A stretch of 64,000 nucleotides of DNA, taken from the NCBI GenBank assembly GCA_946122785.1, contig CAMGYJ010000011.1:37040513-37104512 (forward strand), written 5' to 3'. This document shows positions 38,392 through 50,336 of this stretch, piece after piece. A program made the position numbers and the translations under genes. The notes beneath the pieces are model-generated. The model made no database searches. It saw only the letters and a program-made list of their open reading frames with translations, and was not told the origin of the DNA. How positions within the stretch are numbered: the stretch's first letter is position 1; the number at the start of each line of letters is the position of its first letter. This DNA comes from Linum tenue. Its lineage: Eukaryota; Streptophyta; Magnoliopsida; Malpighiales; Linaceae.

Positions 38392-38639
38392 CCATCAACC
38401 TGACTGAGTTATTGCAATCTTATGATTTAACATGCCAAGTTTAATTCTCATTTTGAAATAAAAAAGCAACATGAACACAACTTAAATGTGCCAAAATTTT
38501 ACTTAGTGTTGTAAAACAAAGATCATGTAGTGTTGAAGTTGCAATAAATGTAGAAGCATAGAAAACAAGTAGACAAATTAAGTGATATGTAATATAATAA
38601 TTGTTTAACTAATGGTTAATTTACTTATTAGTTCATAAA

Positions 38640-38643
<4 letters not shown>

Positions 38644-38675
<32 letters not shown>
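38644..38675. repeat. AT dinucleotide microsatellite
   Basis: A run of about 15 TA/AT units. A shorter similar run lies at about 36797-36813. Confidence 0.85.
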
Positions 38676-38677
<2 letters not shown>

Positions 38678-38744
38678 CCTCAAAACATATAAGAATAAAT
38701 TTAACTAGTCACGCACTCCATATAAAAATTAAAAATTCATATTT

Positions 38745-39185
38745 CAAAGGCTAAAATTTTGAAAAACCAAAAAGTTGAAAACACCAAATTTGTTTCCTTC
38801 ATTCTTTTCACAAAAAAAATTAAAATACTAAAATTTTCCTCCTTTATCCTTCCATAAATTAGAAACACCCAATTTTCTCTCTTCTTTCTCTTCCATAAAA
38901 TTGAAAAAACCAAATTTCCCTCTTCTTTCTCTTTCTTAAAATTGAAGAATCAAAATTTCCTCTTTCTTCCTTCCTTACATAAAAAGTTGAAAACTCAAAA
39001 TTTACCTCATTATTTCTCTTTCATAATCAAAAGAACCAAATTTTCCCACTTCTTTCTCTTCCCACAAATCAAAATCACCAAAATTCCCCCTTGTTTCTTT
39101 TCTCAAAAATTCAAATAACCAAATTTTCCTCTTCTTTCTCTTCCCAAAAAGTTGAATGCACCAAAATTTCCCTCTTCTTTTAAAA
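38745..39185. repeat. Degenerate tandem array, unit about 50-60 bp
   Basis: About eight units of the form ACCAAATTTTCCTCTTCTTT, then CTCTTCCATAAAATTGAAA, are repeated with many differences. The array lies within the 36473-39811 element. Confidence 0.75.
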
Positions 39186-39811
39186 GTATCAAATTAACAA
39201 ATACATTACTTGACTTTATTTATATGTAATTGATAATTTTATTGATTAGTTAAATTAACCAAAATTTTAATTTATATATTATATAAGTATTGTCCATGAT
39301 CTCAATTATTAATTCTTCATTATTAATATTGACATTGTGTTGATTTTATATTTCATATTTACTTTTTAAATTCTGTTAAAGAACCTAGTGTTCAAGTGAC
39401 ATTCATGTTTCAATTTTTGTAAGTTTCTTAAAATACATAGTATCACGTGAGTTTCATATTTTTTTAAATCCCCTATACGAAATGAAAAATAAATTTTACC
39501 TAAGTTTAGAATGAAAAACTTTGTTTTGAAAAACTATGTATTGTATTAAATAATGATTATTCGAGTGGATTAGGTGAAGTTCGGGTTGAGTCGATCAGGT
39601 TACGGGTTAGTCGAGTTCGGATCAATCGGGTTCGGGTTAATTGGGTTGCGGATCAATCAGGTTCGGGTTAATCGGGTTGCGGGTTAGTCGGGTTGCGGGT
39701 TAGTTGGGTTGCGGGTCGGGCGGGTTGCGGGTTGTTGACTTTTAGTCAATTCGGATTGCGGGTCGGGTTAATCAAGCGGGTTAATCGGGTCGGGTTTTGT
39801 TTTGACACCTA

Positions 39812-40870
39812 TACTACGCTGGTGCTAAATCCCCATTATAAGAGATTGTATGAAATGGTAAATTTCTTCTAGCACCGACTATAATTATACGAAGTTGTAT
39901 GAATCTTCAGCGCTGTTGTATTACTAGATTCCTTGTTATAACTTGGTTTTTATCCTATAGTGCTCTCCAATGTATTGTAGCATTCTTTTTCTTACCTTTA
40001 TGCAAATGTGTATGAAACTTCACTAAGAGAAGATAAGCAGCCTACTGACCAAACATGCAGACAAAAGAAGAGTGATCTGATGAAGATAAGCACACTCACT
40101 TGTGCTGCTTCGGTTTTTTAATTGTAAATTATGTCGCTTCACATCCCATTTAGAACTTATGTCAAAATTTGTCAACCAAAATCCTAATATTTAGCGTACG
40201 CCAACCTAAACCACAAACACACATCTATATTGTTTAAGCTAATGTGCGGCAGGAGTACGGTATACTCTTGCGTTCATACTACCATACGATCATTGAGATT
40301 TACTATTTAGACCCCCGAATTAACTGGATTTTTTTGGGGCATGATACTATACCCTAACCTGGTGAACTCCAGTCCCTAATTCACTAACCTCTAATTTATG
40401 CACATACTTTGTCATACCTATTTTCTATCGTATCTTGAGTAAAATTAAAAGTATAGTATACATTGATATTATATATATGTATATATGTGTGTGTATGTGT
40501 ATATAGTAGACTCAAAATTTTCCAGATACTTTGTCAGACCTATCTTATCTCGCCTAATACTCATATTAAGTGTGCTACTTGCCTATCCCCCACCCCCGTG
40601 ATAGAGATCCCGCTTTTTGCTATTTTTGTGCTTCTTTTCATTCTTCTTTGGCACCTATGGTTGTGATCAGAGGTATTTAGCCCCCGAAAGGGATTGGGAT
40701 TTTAGGTCTTTTGGAAATCCAATACACATTCATGATCCTTGAGTTTGGACGAACTCTCGATCAATGTTGTAAAGATTAGGACTTTTTAGTGAGAAATTCT
40801 TAGTAAAGATACTTCAATATTGGATCAATTTATTCATCCATATTGAAACTTGACACGCACCGTAGCCCTC
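39812..40870. other. Intergenic DNA, no gene
   Basis: Contains part of the dispersed repeat also found at 26800-27430, and a short TATG/TGTG run at 40465-40505. Nothing coding is recognised. Confidence 0.35.
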
Positions 40871-42219
40871 ATGATGATTAAGTTCTCTAATCTCGACTCA
40901 TTTCCATTTTGGATGTTTTTTTTTACCAAGACACTTAAATTTAGTATATTATACCATATGTATCAATTGTTAATTCTTGAAATTTAGACTAAACCTCAAC
41001 CCGTGGTCATTGTTTATATGTTGGCGTAGAATCTCAATGTAAGACACTCACACACACTATCGAGGATTTTGGTCTTAACATGGTCGTTGAATGTGTAATT
41101 TTCAAAGATTTTATCACTTATATATTAATAACTAGCTTTTTACCCGGCCCGTTGGCCGGAGAGTTTCATTTTATCGTTGACATTAATTCAATTTATCTAT
41201 ATGTTTAAACTATTTTAGACCTTCTAAATTTATTATATTTTGTATTGATAAGTGAGTATGTGGTGTGTCTATATATTGAAAATTCTCAATACTTAATGTT
41301 TGAATTCTCTAATCATAAACCATGTCACAAAGGTATACCACGTCCCATGTACAATTTTTTCTATCTTATATGAATCCACGTTGTTCAGATGAAGACATCT
41401 TAGTTAGAGTTTCTTTGTACATATACTTCATTATCGATTAAATTTCTTCATCCCAATTAAAAGTTGACACTTTGGATGTTCATGAAGTTTACTGTAAGAT
41501 CTTATTTGTATTTACTCTCTTATACAATATGTATCAATTGCTAATTTCTGAAATTTAATTTGGACTAACTGAGACTCATTGTCGTTGTTTATATATTATT
41601 TTAGAATCTCAATCCAAGATATTCACATACGGATTTTGATCTTAATATGGTACGTAAGTGTATAATTTTACAACTTGTAGAACCTTCGTTTTCTAAAATT
41701 CATTTATGTTTGGTACTTATTTAGAAATAAAATTTTTATTACTTATACTAATATATGCATTTTTCTGTATGGCCACATTTATTGTCAATAGATAGCATAT
41801 ATATTAAAAAGAGTTTAATTATTTTTAAGTGTAATTAATACTTTTTTTACCGGGATTTGTAAAATATTAAGAAAATAAGGGGAAATATGAACAATTGTAA
41901 AAGAAAATAGGGGATGGAAGTACACATTATAAGTGAGAGAAACGTTATTCTTACTTATCATCTTTATTTATCCAATGAGGTGATCTATTCTTGCTCCATT
42001 GAATTTTTATCAAATTATTTTATTCCTTAAATATATTATTAGTTACACATGTGTTTTATTGCAAAAAAAAAAAATGCATGTGTTTGCTAAGAAAGATCAT
42101 ACCGATGATCAACTTCTCTAATCTTGCCTCATTTTCATGTGAATGTTCATGAAGTCTCCTAACGATCTTATGTTAACATATGTCTATCAAGAGATCCAAA
42201 TTTAGTATATTATATAACA

Positions 42220-42539
42220 GAGTAAATACATTTTATTAACCAAATCTTTCAAAAAAAGTTCAAAATACAAAGTATTAGCCAAACGTTAACTCCCCGTTAG
42301 CATTTTTGTTAGTAATGCTGACTCAACAACATGATGATGAGTTGGAAGAGACACGTGACGGTCTATAATCCAATTTAGTATTTTAATTTAAAAAGAGTTA
42401 CAAAATTATTAATGATAACAAACAAATGGTTAATATTTTGATGTGATACAAAATATTTGGCTAATCATTTGTAGTTCAAAAGGTTTGGCTAATAATTTTA
42501 AAAAACTGAAAGGTTTAGCTATTTAAATGTTATTTACTC
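42220..42539. mobile_element. MITE of 320 bp with GAGTAAAT ends
   Basis: GAGTAAATACATTT at the left pairs with AAATGTTATTTACTC at the right, and similarity continues through a CTTTCAA/CTTTCAG-like region. It interrupts the repeat block that reads uninterrupted as ATATGTATCAATTG at 40953 and 41527, which acts as a rough empty site. A clean target duplication was not found. Confidence 0.6.
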
Positions 42540-43153
42540 AATATGTATCAATTGCTAAGTTGTCTCCTCCCACATTTTGTCACGACCGCTACTGAAGTTC
42601 TATAACAGATCTGCTCTGTCCAATCCTCACCTTTGTCCACCAATTCACGGCCCATATAGTAACATCGCTAGCTGAATTTTAAATTGTCATCCTGCACCAT
42701 TTCTCACATGCGCCACCAAATTATTGACATAGTTAGTTTCGTCTACCCGGGTATCTCCACTCTCTATTGCATTTAACACCCGTTATTTGGTTTGTTTTCC
42801 TTCACTCAAAATTTATTCTCATAACGACAAATCAAAAGGTAATGGCCTAACACCTACTTAGCATATGACGTAAACTGAAAATTTACTTAATAAGATTTAT
42901 TCAAATATTTTTGTTTAAATAATCGCGATACATGTCAGCCTCCAAACATTAGTATACTGCTGCTACACATATATACTACAAAAGGTACAAATGAATTATT
43001 AAATAAAAACAAAAGGAAACATTAAATGAAGATAGAGATAGCTACATAAATTGAGCATTAACTTACTTTTGTGTTTGTAAAAAAAGTGTCAACCATGATA
43101 ATTTGTAAATTCTTCAAGTGCTTATGTGGCAACAAACTATTGTTGAATTGCCA

Positions 43154-43183
43154 TAGATAGATAGACAGACAGATAGATAGATT
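43154..43183. repeat. GATA/GACA microsatellite
   Basis: Short run of TAGATAGACAGACAGATAG at the end of one repeat block. The equivalent place in the next block carries the longer array at 44134. Confidence 0.85.
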
Positions 43184-44133
43184 TTAAACCTTTATTTGAT
43201 TAATGCATAGGTCAGTGGTTGATGAACACATGATGTTTAACATACAGTTTAGCAAAGATTTATCTAACTTTCACATGTCTCATTTTTTAATGTATCTCGT
43301 GTCTCATCTTAAGATATGAAGTCAAGTTCATAAACAATCATACCGAAGTCATTTTGAAAATTTTGATTTATAATCATTGAAAATTTATTACTCCAAGTTT
43401 GAAAATTAAATTTCTTAACATATGACGTAAAACTTCAGTAGAGTTTGCTCAATTACCACGATCTAGAGCAAAAATGCAAAATACTAGTAATTTGAACTTA
43501 GGATACATTGTAAACCTATGATCCATATGTCTTCACTTGATTAGAATGAATAAGGTTTTTGTTTAAGAAATAGATTTTATTGCTTGGTCAAGTTTCTATT
43601 CAAACGTTTCTTGTTTTCTCTCTTTAATTTCCATCTTTATTTTGTCGCGATAAAATGTTATTATGTATGTGTGTTTGTATAAATTGTTTATTAAAATGTA
43701 ACATATTTGTAAATTATTGTAAAAGTGAGTTAAAAATTTACTTAGTGAGCTTTAATAAGATATTTTTTGGTTGAGAAAAAAGTTATATGTGTGACTCAAA
43801 GACATTAGTCTATTGTTGCGTACATCGATACAATATCAAAGTAAAAACAAAAACATAAAGGAAGTATTGGAAAGGAAAAATAAATATTAAAAAAGTTAGA
43901 GATAACAAATGTAATATATGTCACTTTTCATACATTATTTATTATTGTGTACATTGATATAATACAAAAAAGGATAAAAGAGAAATGAAATATTAAATGA
44001 AGAGAGAGGTAGCTCCATAAATATAGCAATAACTATTTTTCTTTTTGTAAAAATATTGTCCACCTTGGCAATTTGTGAACTCTCCAAGTGCTTAGGTGGC
44101 AAACAATTACTTTTGAATTGTCATAATATTATG

Positions 44134-44134
44134 T

Positions 44135-44188
<54 letters not shown>
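44134..44188. repeat. GATA microsatellite
   Basis: About 13 perfect GATA units at the same relative place as the run at 43154. Confidence 0.9.
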
Positions 44189-44912
44189 TAATAAAGAGTG
44201 TCTACAATACACACATATTTCAAGTGCATTCAAAATATCTTATCATTTGAAAAATATCGGTGGATTTCATTTGATTATTTGTATTAACTTATTATCTTAT
44301 ATAACAATATATCAATTCGTGTTTCTATAGTTTGTACGAACTGGCAACCAATTTTGAGAGTTTATATTAATGGATAAAGATACTTGATTGTTGGATAAAT
44401 ATGTTCATCCTAATTGACTATCTTACTAAAAATTTCTAGCCTTTATTTGGTAAATGCCTAGGTTAGTAGTTGATGAAACGTGATGTTTATCGTAGATTCT
44501 CAACAAAGATTTCAATAACCTTCACATATGTTATTTTTCAAGGAATCTTGTGTCTCATCCTAGGGTATGAAGTCAAAGTTCGTCAATAATCATACTTAAG
44601 TCATTTTGAAAATTTTGATTTATAATCATCGACGATAACTCCAGTCTGAAAGAATTTTTTTTATCATACGACTTATGACCTCAATAGAGCTTGTTCAATC
44701 AACATGATATAGAGCATATATTATTAATGTGAACTTTGGATACATTATAAAATTATTGCACATCTGAATGAATAAGACTTTTTTAAATAAATAAATATAA
44801 CTACTCGATCAAGATTATACTCCGACATTTTTCTAAATAATTCTTGTTTTATTTTATAGACATATACTTTACGCATAAGAGTTGTTTCATTGCAACAAAA
44901 TATAAAGTAATA

Positions 44913-45408
44913 GCGTTATAGGTATAATATGCTCCTCTACTATGACATTTTATCAAACATGCCTCTTTACTATTTCTTACATCAAACATGCCCCTGTACA
45001 TTGTAAAAATGATCAAACATGCCATTTTGTTAAAACTTTAATACAAAAACCGTTAACCAATGCCGAACTTTAGTTTGGGCGACACAAATGACTAAAATAT
45101 CCCTAATAAATTCACTTTAGAATCTTTTTGGTTCTTTCGTATAATCAAATCATTCAAATAATTTTACTTTGAAAAAACCCAGGGAAATAAATCAGGGGAC
45201 AAAACTGACATTTTCCCTACCATTTGTCGATGTCAGGTCGTCTAAATCTCAATTCAACCATGATTGACGATTTTTTCAATGAAAATTTTAACAGAAGGGC
45301 ATGTTTGATAATTTTTTCAAAGTACAGGGACATATTTGATGTAAAAAATAGTAGAGGGGCATGTTTGATAAAACGTCATAGTAGAGGGGCATATTATACC
45401 TATAACCC
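44913..45408. mobile_element. Mutator-like MITE, 496 bp
   Basis: The inverted ends read GCGTTATAGGTATAATATGC (left) and, on the other strand, GGGTTATAGGTATAATATGC (right), with similarity continuing for about 130 bp. A 9-bp target duplication, AAAGTAATA, is present at 44904-44912 and 45409-45417. A 63-residue open frame within it is a by-product of the inverted repeat. Confidence 0.87.
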
Positions 45409-45634
45409 AAAGTAATATAGTTTATTTTTTAAAGGTAATTGAATTTCAAATGTTTATTGTCTCTCTTTTCATATATATTTTTTTAATCGATAAAAAAATT
45501 ATTGTTTATGTGTATGTTTGCTTAATTTTTTCATCAAAATGTAACTTATCATTTAACTTTAGTAAAAATTAGTAGAAAATTTACTTCATAAGGTTTAATC
45601 AGATATTTTTATTTTAAAAAATGTGATATATGCC

Positions 45635-45922
45635 GGGTTAATTGCACGGTTGGTCACTGAAATTACAAAAAACGTTCAAGTTTGGTCACTCAAAATATTT
45701 AAATCCATTGGTGGTCCTTCAGTTTACTCAAACCGTTCATGTTTGGTCACTCTCCGTCCAACTCCGTTAACTTTGGCTGATGTGGCAGTCAACTCTCAAA
45801 GTTGACCGTTAACTTAGTGACGTGTCAACTAAAAAATTATTAAAAATTAAAAAATTAAATTTTTATATTTTCCACCTCATTGTTACATTCATTAAGAAAT
45901 AAAAAAAATAAAAAACCAAATA
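45635..45922 (+). repeat. Left terminal inverted repeat of the Pack-MULE
   Basis: About 288 bp, matching 46978-47260 in reverse complement with few differences. Open frames seen in both TIRs mirror each other and are not genes. Confidence 0.88.
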
Positions 45923-46342
45923 CCCTACCCGACCCAATCCCCCTCTCCAAAAATGACGAGTACCGTTACTTCTCAGCTCTCGCCATTGCTGCGCTGGGGT
46001 GTCGATGGATCTGTACGCCAAGATTTCTCCGGTTTGCGTGGTCGTCGTCGTCGTCGAGCCGCCTCCACGAATCGCATCCACCAATCCTTCATTCCATTAA
46101 TTAAAAGACACAGAGCATCGGAAAAACTTCCCACCAATCAAAAAATCATACAGAAGAAGATATAAGCTACTCGTTCCTTCTCCTTACTTCTAGAATATAT
46201 CCCCACGAACCGAATCTCTCCCCTTTAGTTTTCTCCCCCTGTCATCACTCCCCATTTCTCCACTCAATCCACTCTCTTCCTTGCCGCAATTGAATCCAGC
46301 TCTCCATACCTTCTTCCCAGTTTCCTCCTCCAGCATCGATCA

Positions 46343-46744
46343 ATGGCTCCAAGCGCCCCCAAATTGAGCGCCAAAATCAACGACCTGATGGAATCCCACG
46401 CCAACCAGCTCCTCAACCCTTCTCCCCCGGCCGCCGGCGCCATCTCCCTCGACGGATCAGCCCTCAAAGCCAACGGCCACGCCTTCCTCACCGACGTCCC
46501 AGCCAACATCACCCTTACCGCCTCCGCCGACAAATCCGGAGCCTTCCTCGGATTCAACGCCGCAGAACCCGACCACCGCCACGTGTCGCCCATCGGGAAG
46601 CTCAAGAACCTACGGTTCATGAGCATCTTCCGCTTCAAAGTCTGGTGGACCACCCACTGGGTTGGATCCAACGGCCGCGACCTCGAACACGAAACCCAAC
46701 TCCTCCTCATCGACACGTCACCAACCGGTGGGCGAGATCCCTGA
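46343..46744 (+). pseudogene. Captured N-terminal fragment of a raffinose synthase (GH36 galactosyltransferase)
   Basis: A 133-codon open frame begins MAPSAPKLSAKINDLM and keeps the family's N-terminal features: ISLDGSALKANGHAFLTDVP, FLGFNAAEPDHRHV, IGKLKNLRFMSIFRFKVWWT and THWVGSNGRDLEHETQLLLI. Raffinose synthases transfer galactose from galactinol to sucrose and are about 750-800 residues; the catalytic aspartates lie far downstream and are absent. The frame ends in about ten unrelated residues after the capture breakpoint (about 46725). Pyrimidine-rich sequence upstream (46200-46342) is probably the parental 5' leader. A chimeric transcript could silence or mimic the parent gene, but no expression evidence is available. 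Confidence 0.85.
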
Positions 46745-46977
46745 GCCGGCGGTGGGGCTGGTGACCGGCGAGCTGGTGGAGGTTTGTGATTACGGGGAGC
46801 TTCCATTACATCGTGGAGAGGGGGATTGGGGATAATGGGCAGCTAGTGGTATGGGGAAATCTTGGACCGACGAGCGAGCTGTTTATAGAAATGGAAACTT
46901 AATCTAACTTATTTATAATGAGAATTGAGATTTCATTTGAGAGTGGGTGAGGGGAACAAGAAAGGATTGGGAATATT
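46745..46977. other. Second GC-rich segment in the Pack-MULE, origin unknown
   Basis: It follows the raffinose synthase fragment and is also gene-like in base composition (for example the GAGCTGGTGGAGG region), but I recognise no protein on either strand. Another unassigned segment lies at 45925-46200, where ATGGATCTGTACGCC at about 46004 opens a short 31-codon frame. Confidence 0.45.
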
Positions 46978-47260
46978 TGGTTTTTTATTTTTTTATATTT
47001 TAATGAATGTAATAATGAGGTGGAAAATATAAAAATTTAATTTTTTAATTTTTAATAATTTTTTAGTTGCCACGTCATTAAGTTAACGGTCAACTTTGAG
47101 AGTTGACTGCCACATCAGCCAAAGTTAACGGAGTTGGACGGAGAGTGACCAAACATGAACGGTTTGAGTAAACTGAAGGACCACCAATGGATTTAAATAT
47201 TTTGAGTGACCAAACTTGAACGTTTTTTGTAATTTCAGTGACCAACCGTGCAATTAACCC
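46978..47260 (-). repeat. Right terminal inverted repeat of the Pack-MULE
   Basis: Reverse complement of the left TIR. The outer end reads CAACCGTGCAATTAACCC before the GATATATGCC duplication. Confidence 0.88.
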
Positions 47261-47825
47261 GATATATGCCACTCTCTATTTTCTTATTTCTATTTTTTTA
47301 CTTGAAAAAAAAACTTATTATTTATGTGTGTTTGGTTTAAGTTTATCAACATGTAACTTATTATTAAAGAAAAAAGAATAAATGAAAAGAATAATTGGAT
47401 AAAAGAAATGGAAATATTAAGGAAGAGAGAGGTAGCTCCATAAATAAATTAATAACTAATTTTTTTGTTTGTAAAAAAGTTGTTCAACTTGGCAAATTGT
47501 GGATCATCCAAGTGCTTATGTGGAAAGAGATTGCTTTTGAATTGCCATAATATATAGTATATATAGATGATGAAATCTGGATTGGTGAGGAATCTAAGAT
47601 AAATTATGTAAGCTTATGAGGTCATTTGACATCAAAATTAAAGCTTTAATTGTGTTTAATGGTGCTAAAAATTCTGCTTGTGTTAAAACATGGTTATGCA
47701 TGTAGGAGGAGATGAAAGTCATTCATGCTCAAGCAATATCACATGAGAAGACATTATTAGGCCGTGAGATTGTTGAGATGGTGTTTAAAAGAAAAAGTCA
47801 AATATGGTCTGAAGGAAACAGTTCA

Positions 47826-48240
47826 CACTACAAGAAATCTAGGCTTCGGAGACAAAGGTTATTTGCGCCTAAATGTTTCTTATTTGTTTATGTATGTCTT
47901 TCGATGCAATTATGTTATTTGAATAATTTTTCTTTGTCTCGAATTCTTTTTGGAGACAAATATAGATGCAAATGGTATTTTTCTCTGATATAGATTTCGA
48001 AACATATATTTTTATTTTCGAGTCATTTATATCTGCTTCTACAGAACTTTAAAGAGACTTAAACATTTGTCTCCAATTCATATGTATAGAGGCAAATGTT
48101 TTGGTTTCCAATATTAGTTTTGGACGCAAATTTATTTGTTTTTTAAAGAACTTTATGGAGGTATTTCATCTTTTAGTGGGAGAAACGTTTGGAGTTTCTA
48201 AAATGACTAAAATGAAAAGCTTTACTTACAATGGAAATGC
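47826..48240 (+). mobile_element. One end of a CACTA-type element
   Basis: CACTACAAGAAATCTAGGC at 47826 is a standard CACTA terminus. It is followed by recurring GGAGACAAA and GAGACAAAT words typical of subterminal repeats. No opposite end is present downstream, so this is a truncated or solo end. Its terminus differs from the CACTA element at 27500. Confidence 0.55.
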
Positions 48241-50328
48241 GAATGTATTTTAGAATATAAATAACATTTTATTTATTTATTTTTCAGCAGGTTTGTATTA
48301 AACAAAACATAGAACATGATCATGGAAATAAAAATAAAATAAAAAACAAGAATGCCAAACAAAGGTGCCCTTTTACAATAAGTGATTAACCAAGGATTGA
48401 AATACCGTACCAGAGGTCGTACCGGAAAAGTCACTGGTAGGGTATTTTATGCTAAAACCGTGGTTTAACTATGGTTCAACCGTATTATATCGCTAAATAC
48501 CGCCTACCTGTTGAATCCATGAAATGTCATTGTTCATTGTATAATTAGAGTGACTAATGAAATGCATGCATACATGTTAGAAATCATCTGAAGTGTTGTT
48601 CTTTTGATATGTACTTCTTTTCATCAATTTATTTTAACGACGATCCAAGTTTTGACAATCATATATATGTACCATACTCTTATGTTGATAGATGTTAGTT
48701 GCATGGTAATCTTGCTGATAGATGTTAGCTATATGGGAATTTTTTTTAAGTTCTTTGTTGTTAGAAGACCTAAACATATCGTGTTCTGCTCTTATACGTA
48801 GTTATGTATGTTTAGATAATAACTAGAAACTGATGTCGAGCTTCGCAGCGGCCAATTACCTATAAACGCATGCAGGTGTAAAGAAATTAAAAGATAATTC
48901 AACAGGTTTGATTATGAACTAACACTTTGTTGAGGGAATTGGCCTTGGATTTTTTGCCCAAGAGTGGTTCTGGGATCCAAACTAAAAGAGAATCAAATAA
49001 GCCCTGCTGTTGGTGGGATCATTGGGGTAGCAAGAGAACCGAATAAATTAGAAGGTTTTCCCTGTTAATTTGAAAAGGGTTACAAACTTAAAGTGGAATG
49101 TGAAATAGGCATGGATAATTAGAAAAATTAATTTAATTTTTGGATGAGATGCTCTTCTAGATAGATATAGTTATATTTGGAGGATCTGATACATTTAATC
49201 AATTTTTGTATTCATATTATATGTAGTGTGTCAATATATAACTTCTAAAAATAAATTATTTTGGGATTGAATTTTTCTAATAAAGAACAAATCAACACAC
49301 ATTAATGGTCAAATACATAATCTCACCTTTTTCTGAATTGACAATACTTCATTTTGAAGGGATTAAATGTGTCCTATCAAAAAATCAATACGTGAACTGT
49401 GGCAAAAAAACAAAAGAAAAACAACTCATTCTCAACAATACATATATATTGGCTAATACATCATCACAAATCCTAACCACCAGACAAACTCATAGGAATA
49501 GAGATAAGTTTTATTTTTCTCTCAAAATCGAATACTTTTTCTTTCCGCATTAAATTATTCTTCTGTGTTTTTCTTTTGCATTCCTCTTAAAATCAATGAC
49601 CATGGCCGATCGACTCACCATTAGTTTTCTCTTCCTTTATCTTAATTCATCTTTTGTCCCATCCATTTACCAAATTCAATACCAGCTTTGCTGGACTTCA
49701 CCTTCTTTTTTTAGTCTTCCGAGCAAGGTTTTCAATCCAGTTTAACTCATTGGTCCAGTTGAGGGTTAGTAGTCTGATCGCTTTAGTTTACTTTAGTCCA
49801 GATATATGAAAAAATTCATTATAATGTTCATACATTTATAAATTATATTAAATCTCATCCTACATATGAGAAATAACATATAATATCTTATCAAAATAAC
49901 AGGTCACGTACATGGCAAAGATAGTGTTAGGCGAAGAGGAAAACAAAAAAAGAGGAGTATTTCTCAACCCAAAGAGAAAAACGACGACATGTGACCTCCG
50001 ACCCAATAACCTTGCAGTAGGTCGACCGGCAGGCATGTAGCCCAACAGTTTTCTCATCGGGTCAGAGTCAAAATGGATATATCGACTGGCCAACCTTGCT
50101 ACCGACGAACAACATTTCAATGTTCTAATTTTAGTAGCGGGTTAGTCCAATTAAGTATGAAATTTGTTCCATCTCTCCTTCCTTGTAGATTTTGTATTCT
50201 ATTCCCCTTTTTCTTTATCTGTTATATATACCATATTCTACAATCAAGATAGGGTATTGTAAAAGAAAGAAAAAAGGAAGACAGGGTGAAAGCTAAAATA
50301 GCTTTTCATGGAGAGATCTGAGAATGGG
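48241..50328. other. Intergenic DNA, no gene recognised
   Basis: AT-rich, with scattered short open frames without domains. No terminal repeats or RNA genes were recognised. Confidence 0.35.
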
Positions 50329-50336
50329 TTGTGCAG

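Larger units (their letters stand above)
36473..39811. mobile_element. TIR element with TAGGTGTCAA ends, about 3.3 kb
   Basis: TAGGTGTCAA at 36473 and its reverse complement ending at 39811 are terminal inverted repeats (12 bp if the outer TA is included). Both subterminal regions are dense in CGGGTTCGGGTT-like and GGGTTGCGGGTT-like words. The flanks share only CGCTGG, slightly offset, so the target duplication is uncertain. No transposase is seen. It lies 20 bp beyond the CACTA right end and contains the hAT element 37661-38391. Confidence 0.65.
45635..47260. mobile_element. Pack-MULE carrying a raffinose synthase gene fragment
   Basis: A perfect 10-bp target duplication, GATATATGCC (45625-45634 and 47261-47270), flanks inverted repeats of about 290 bp that start GGGTTAATTGCACGGTTGG and differ at only a handful of positions. 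Between them (about 45925-46975) lies GC-rich, gene-like DNA unlike the AT-rich surroundings, including the 5' part of a raffinose synthase gene. No MuDR-type transposase is present. This is the definition of a Pack-MULE, and the high TIR identity points to recent movement. Confidence 0.92.
40870..47600. repeat. Region of degenerate AT-rich repeat units with GATA arrays
   Basis: Several blocks recur imperfectly. ATATGTATCAATTG with following sequence occurs near 40955, 41527 and 42540. A block ending in CAAGTGCTTATGTGG and GAATTGCCATA occurs near 43118, 44090 and 47510. A TTTATTTG..AATGC..AGGT block occurs near 43192 and 44442. Around 41145 lies the small palindrome CCGGCCCGTTGGCCGG. The blocks look like copies of one unclassified element or a Helitron-like family, but no definite ends were found. 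The elements at 42220, 44913 and 45635 are later insertions. Confidence 0.45.

Noticed and set aside
45623..47272. 60-codon frames in both Pack-MULE inverted repeats
   Set aside because: They are mirror copies of each other caused by the TIRs and have no protein features.
47712..47993. 93-codon frame as a host gene
   Set aside because: It runs across the CACTACAAGAAAT terminus into subterminal repeats and shows no domain.
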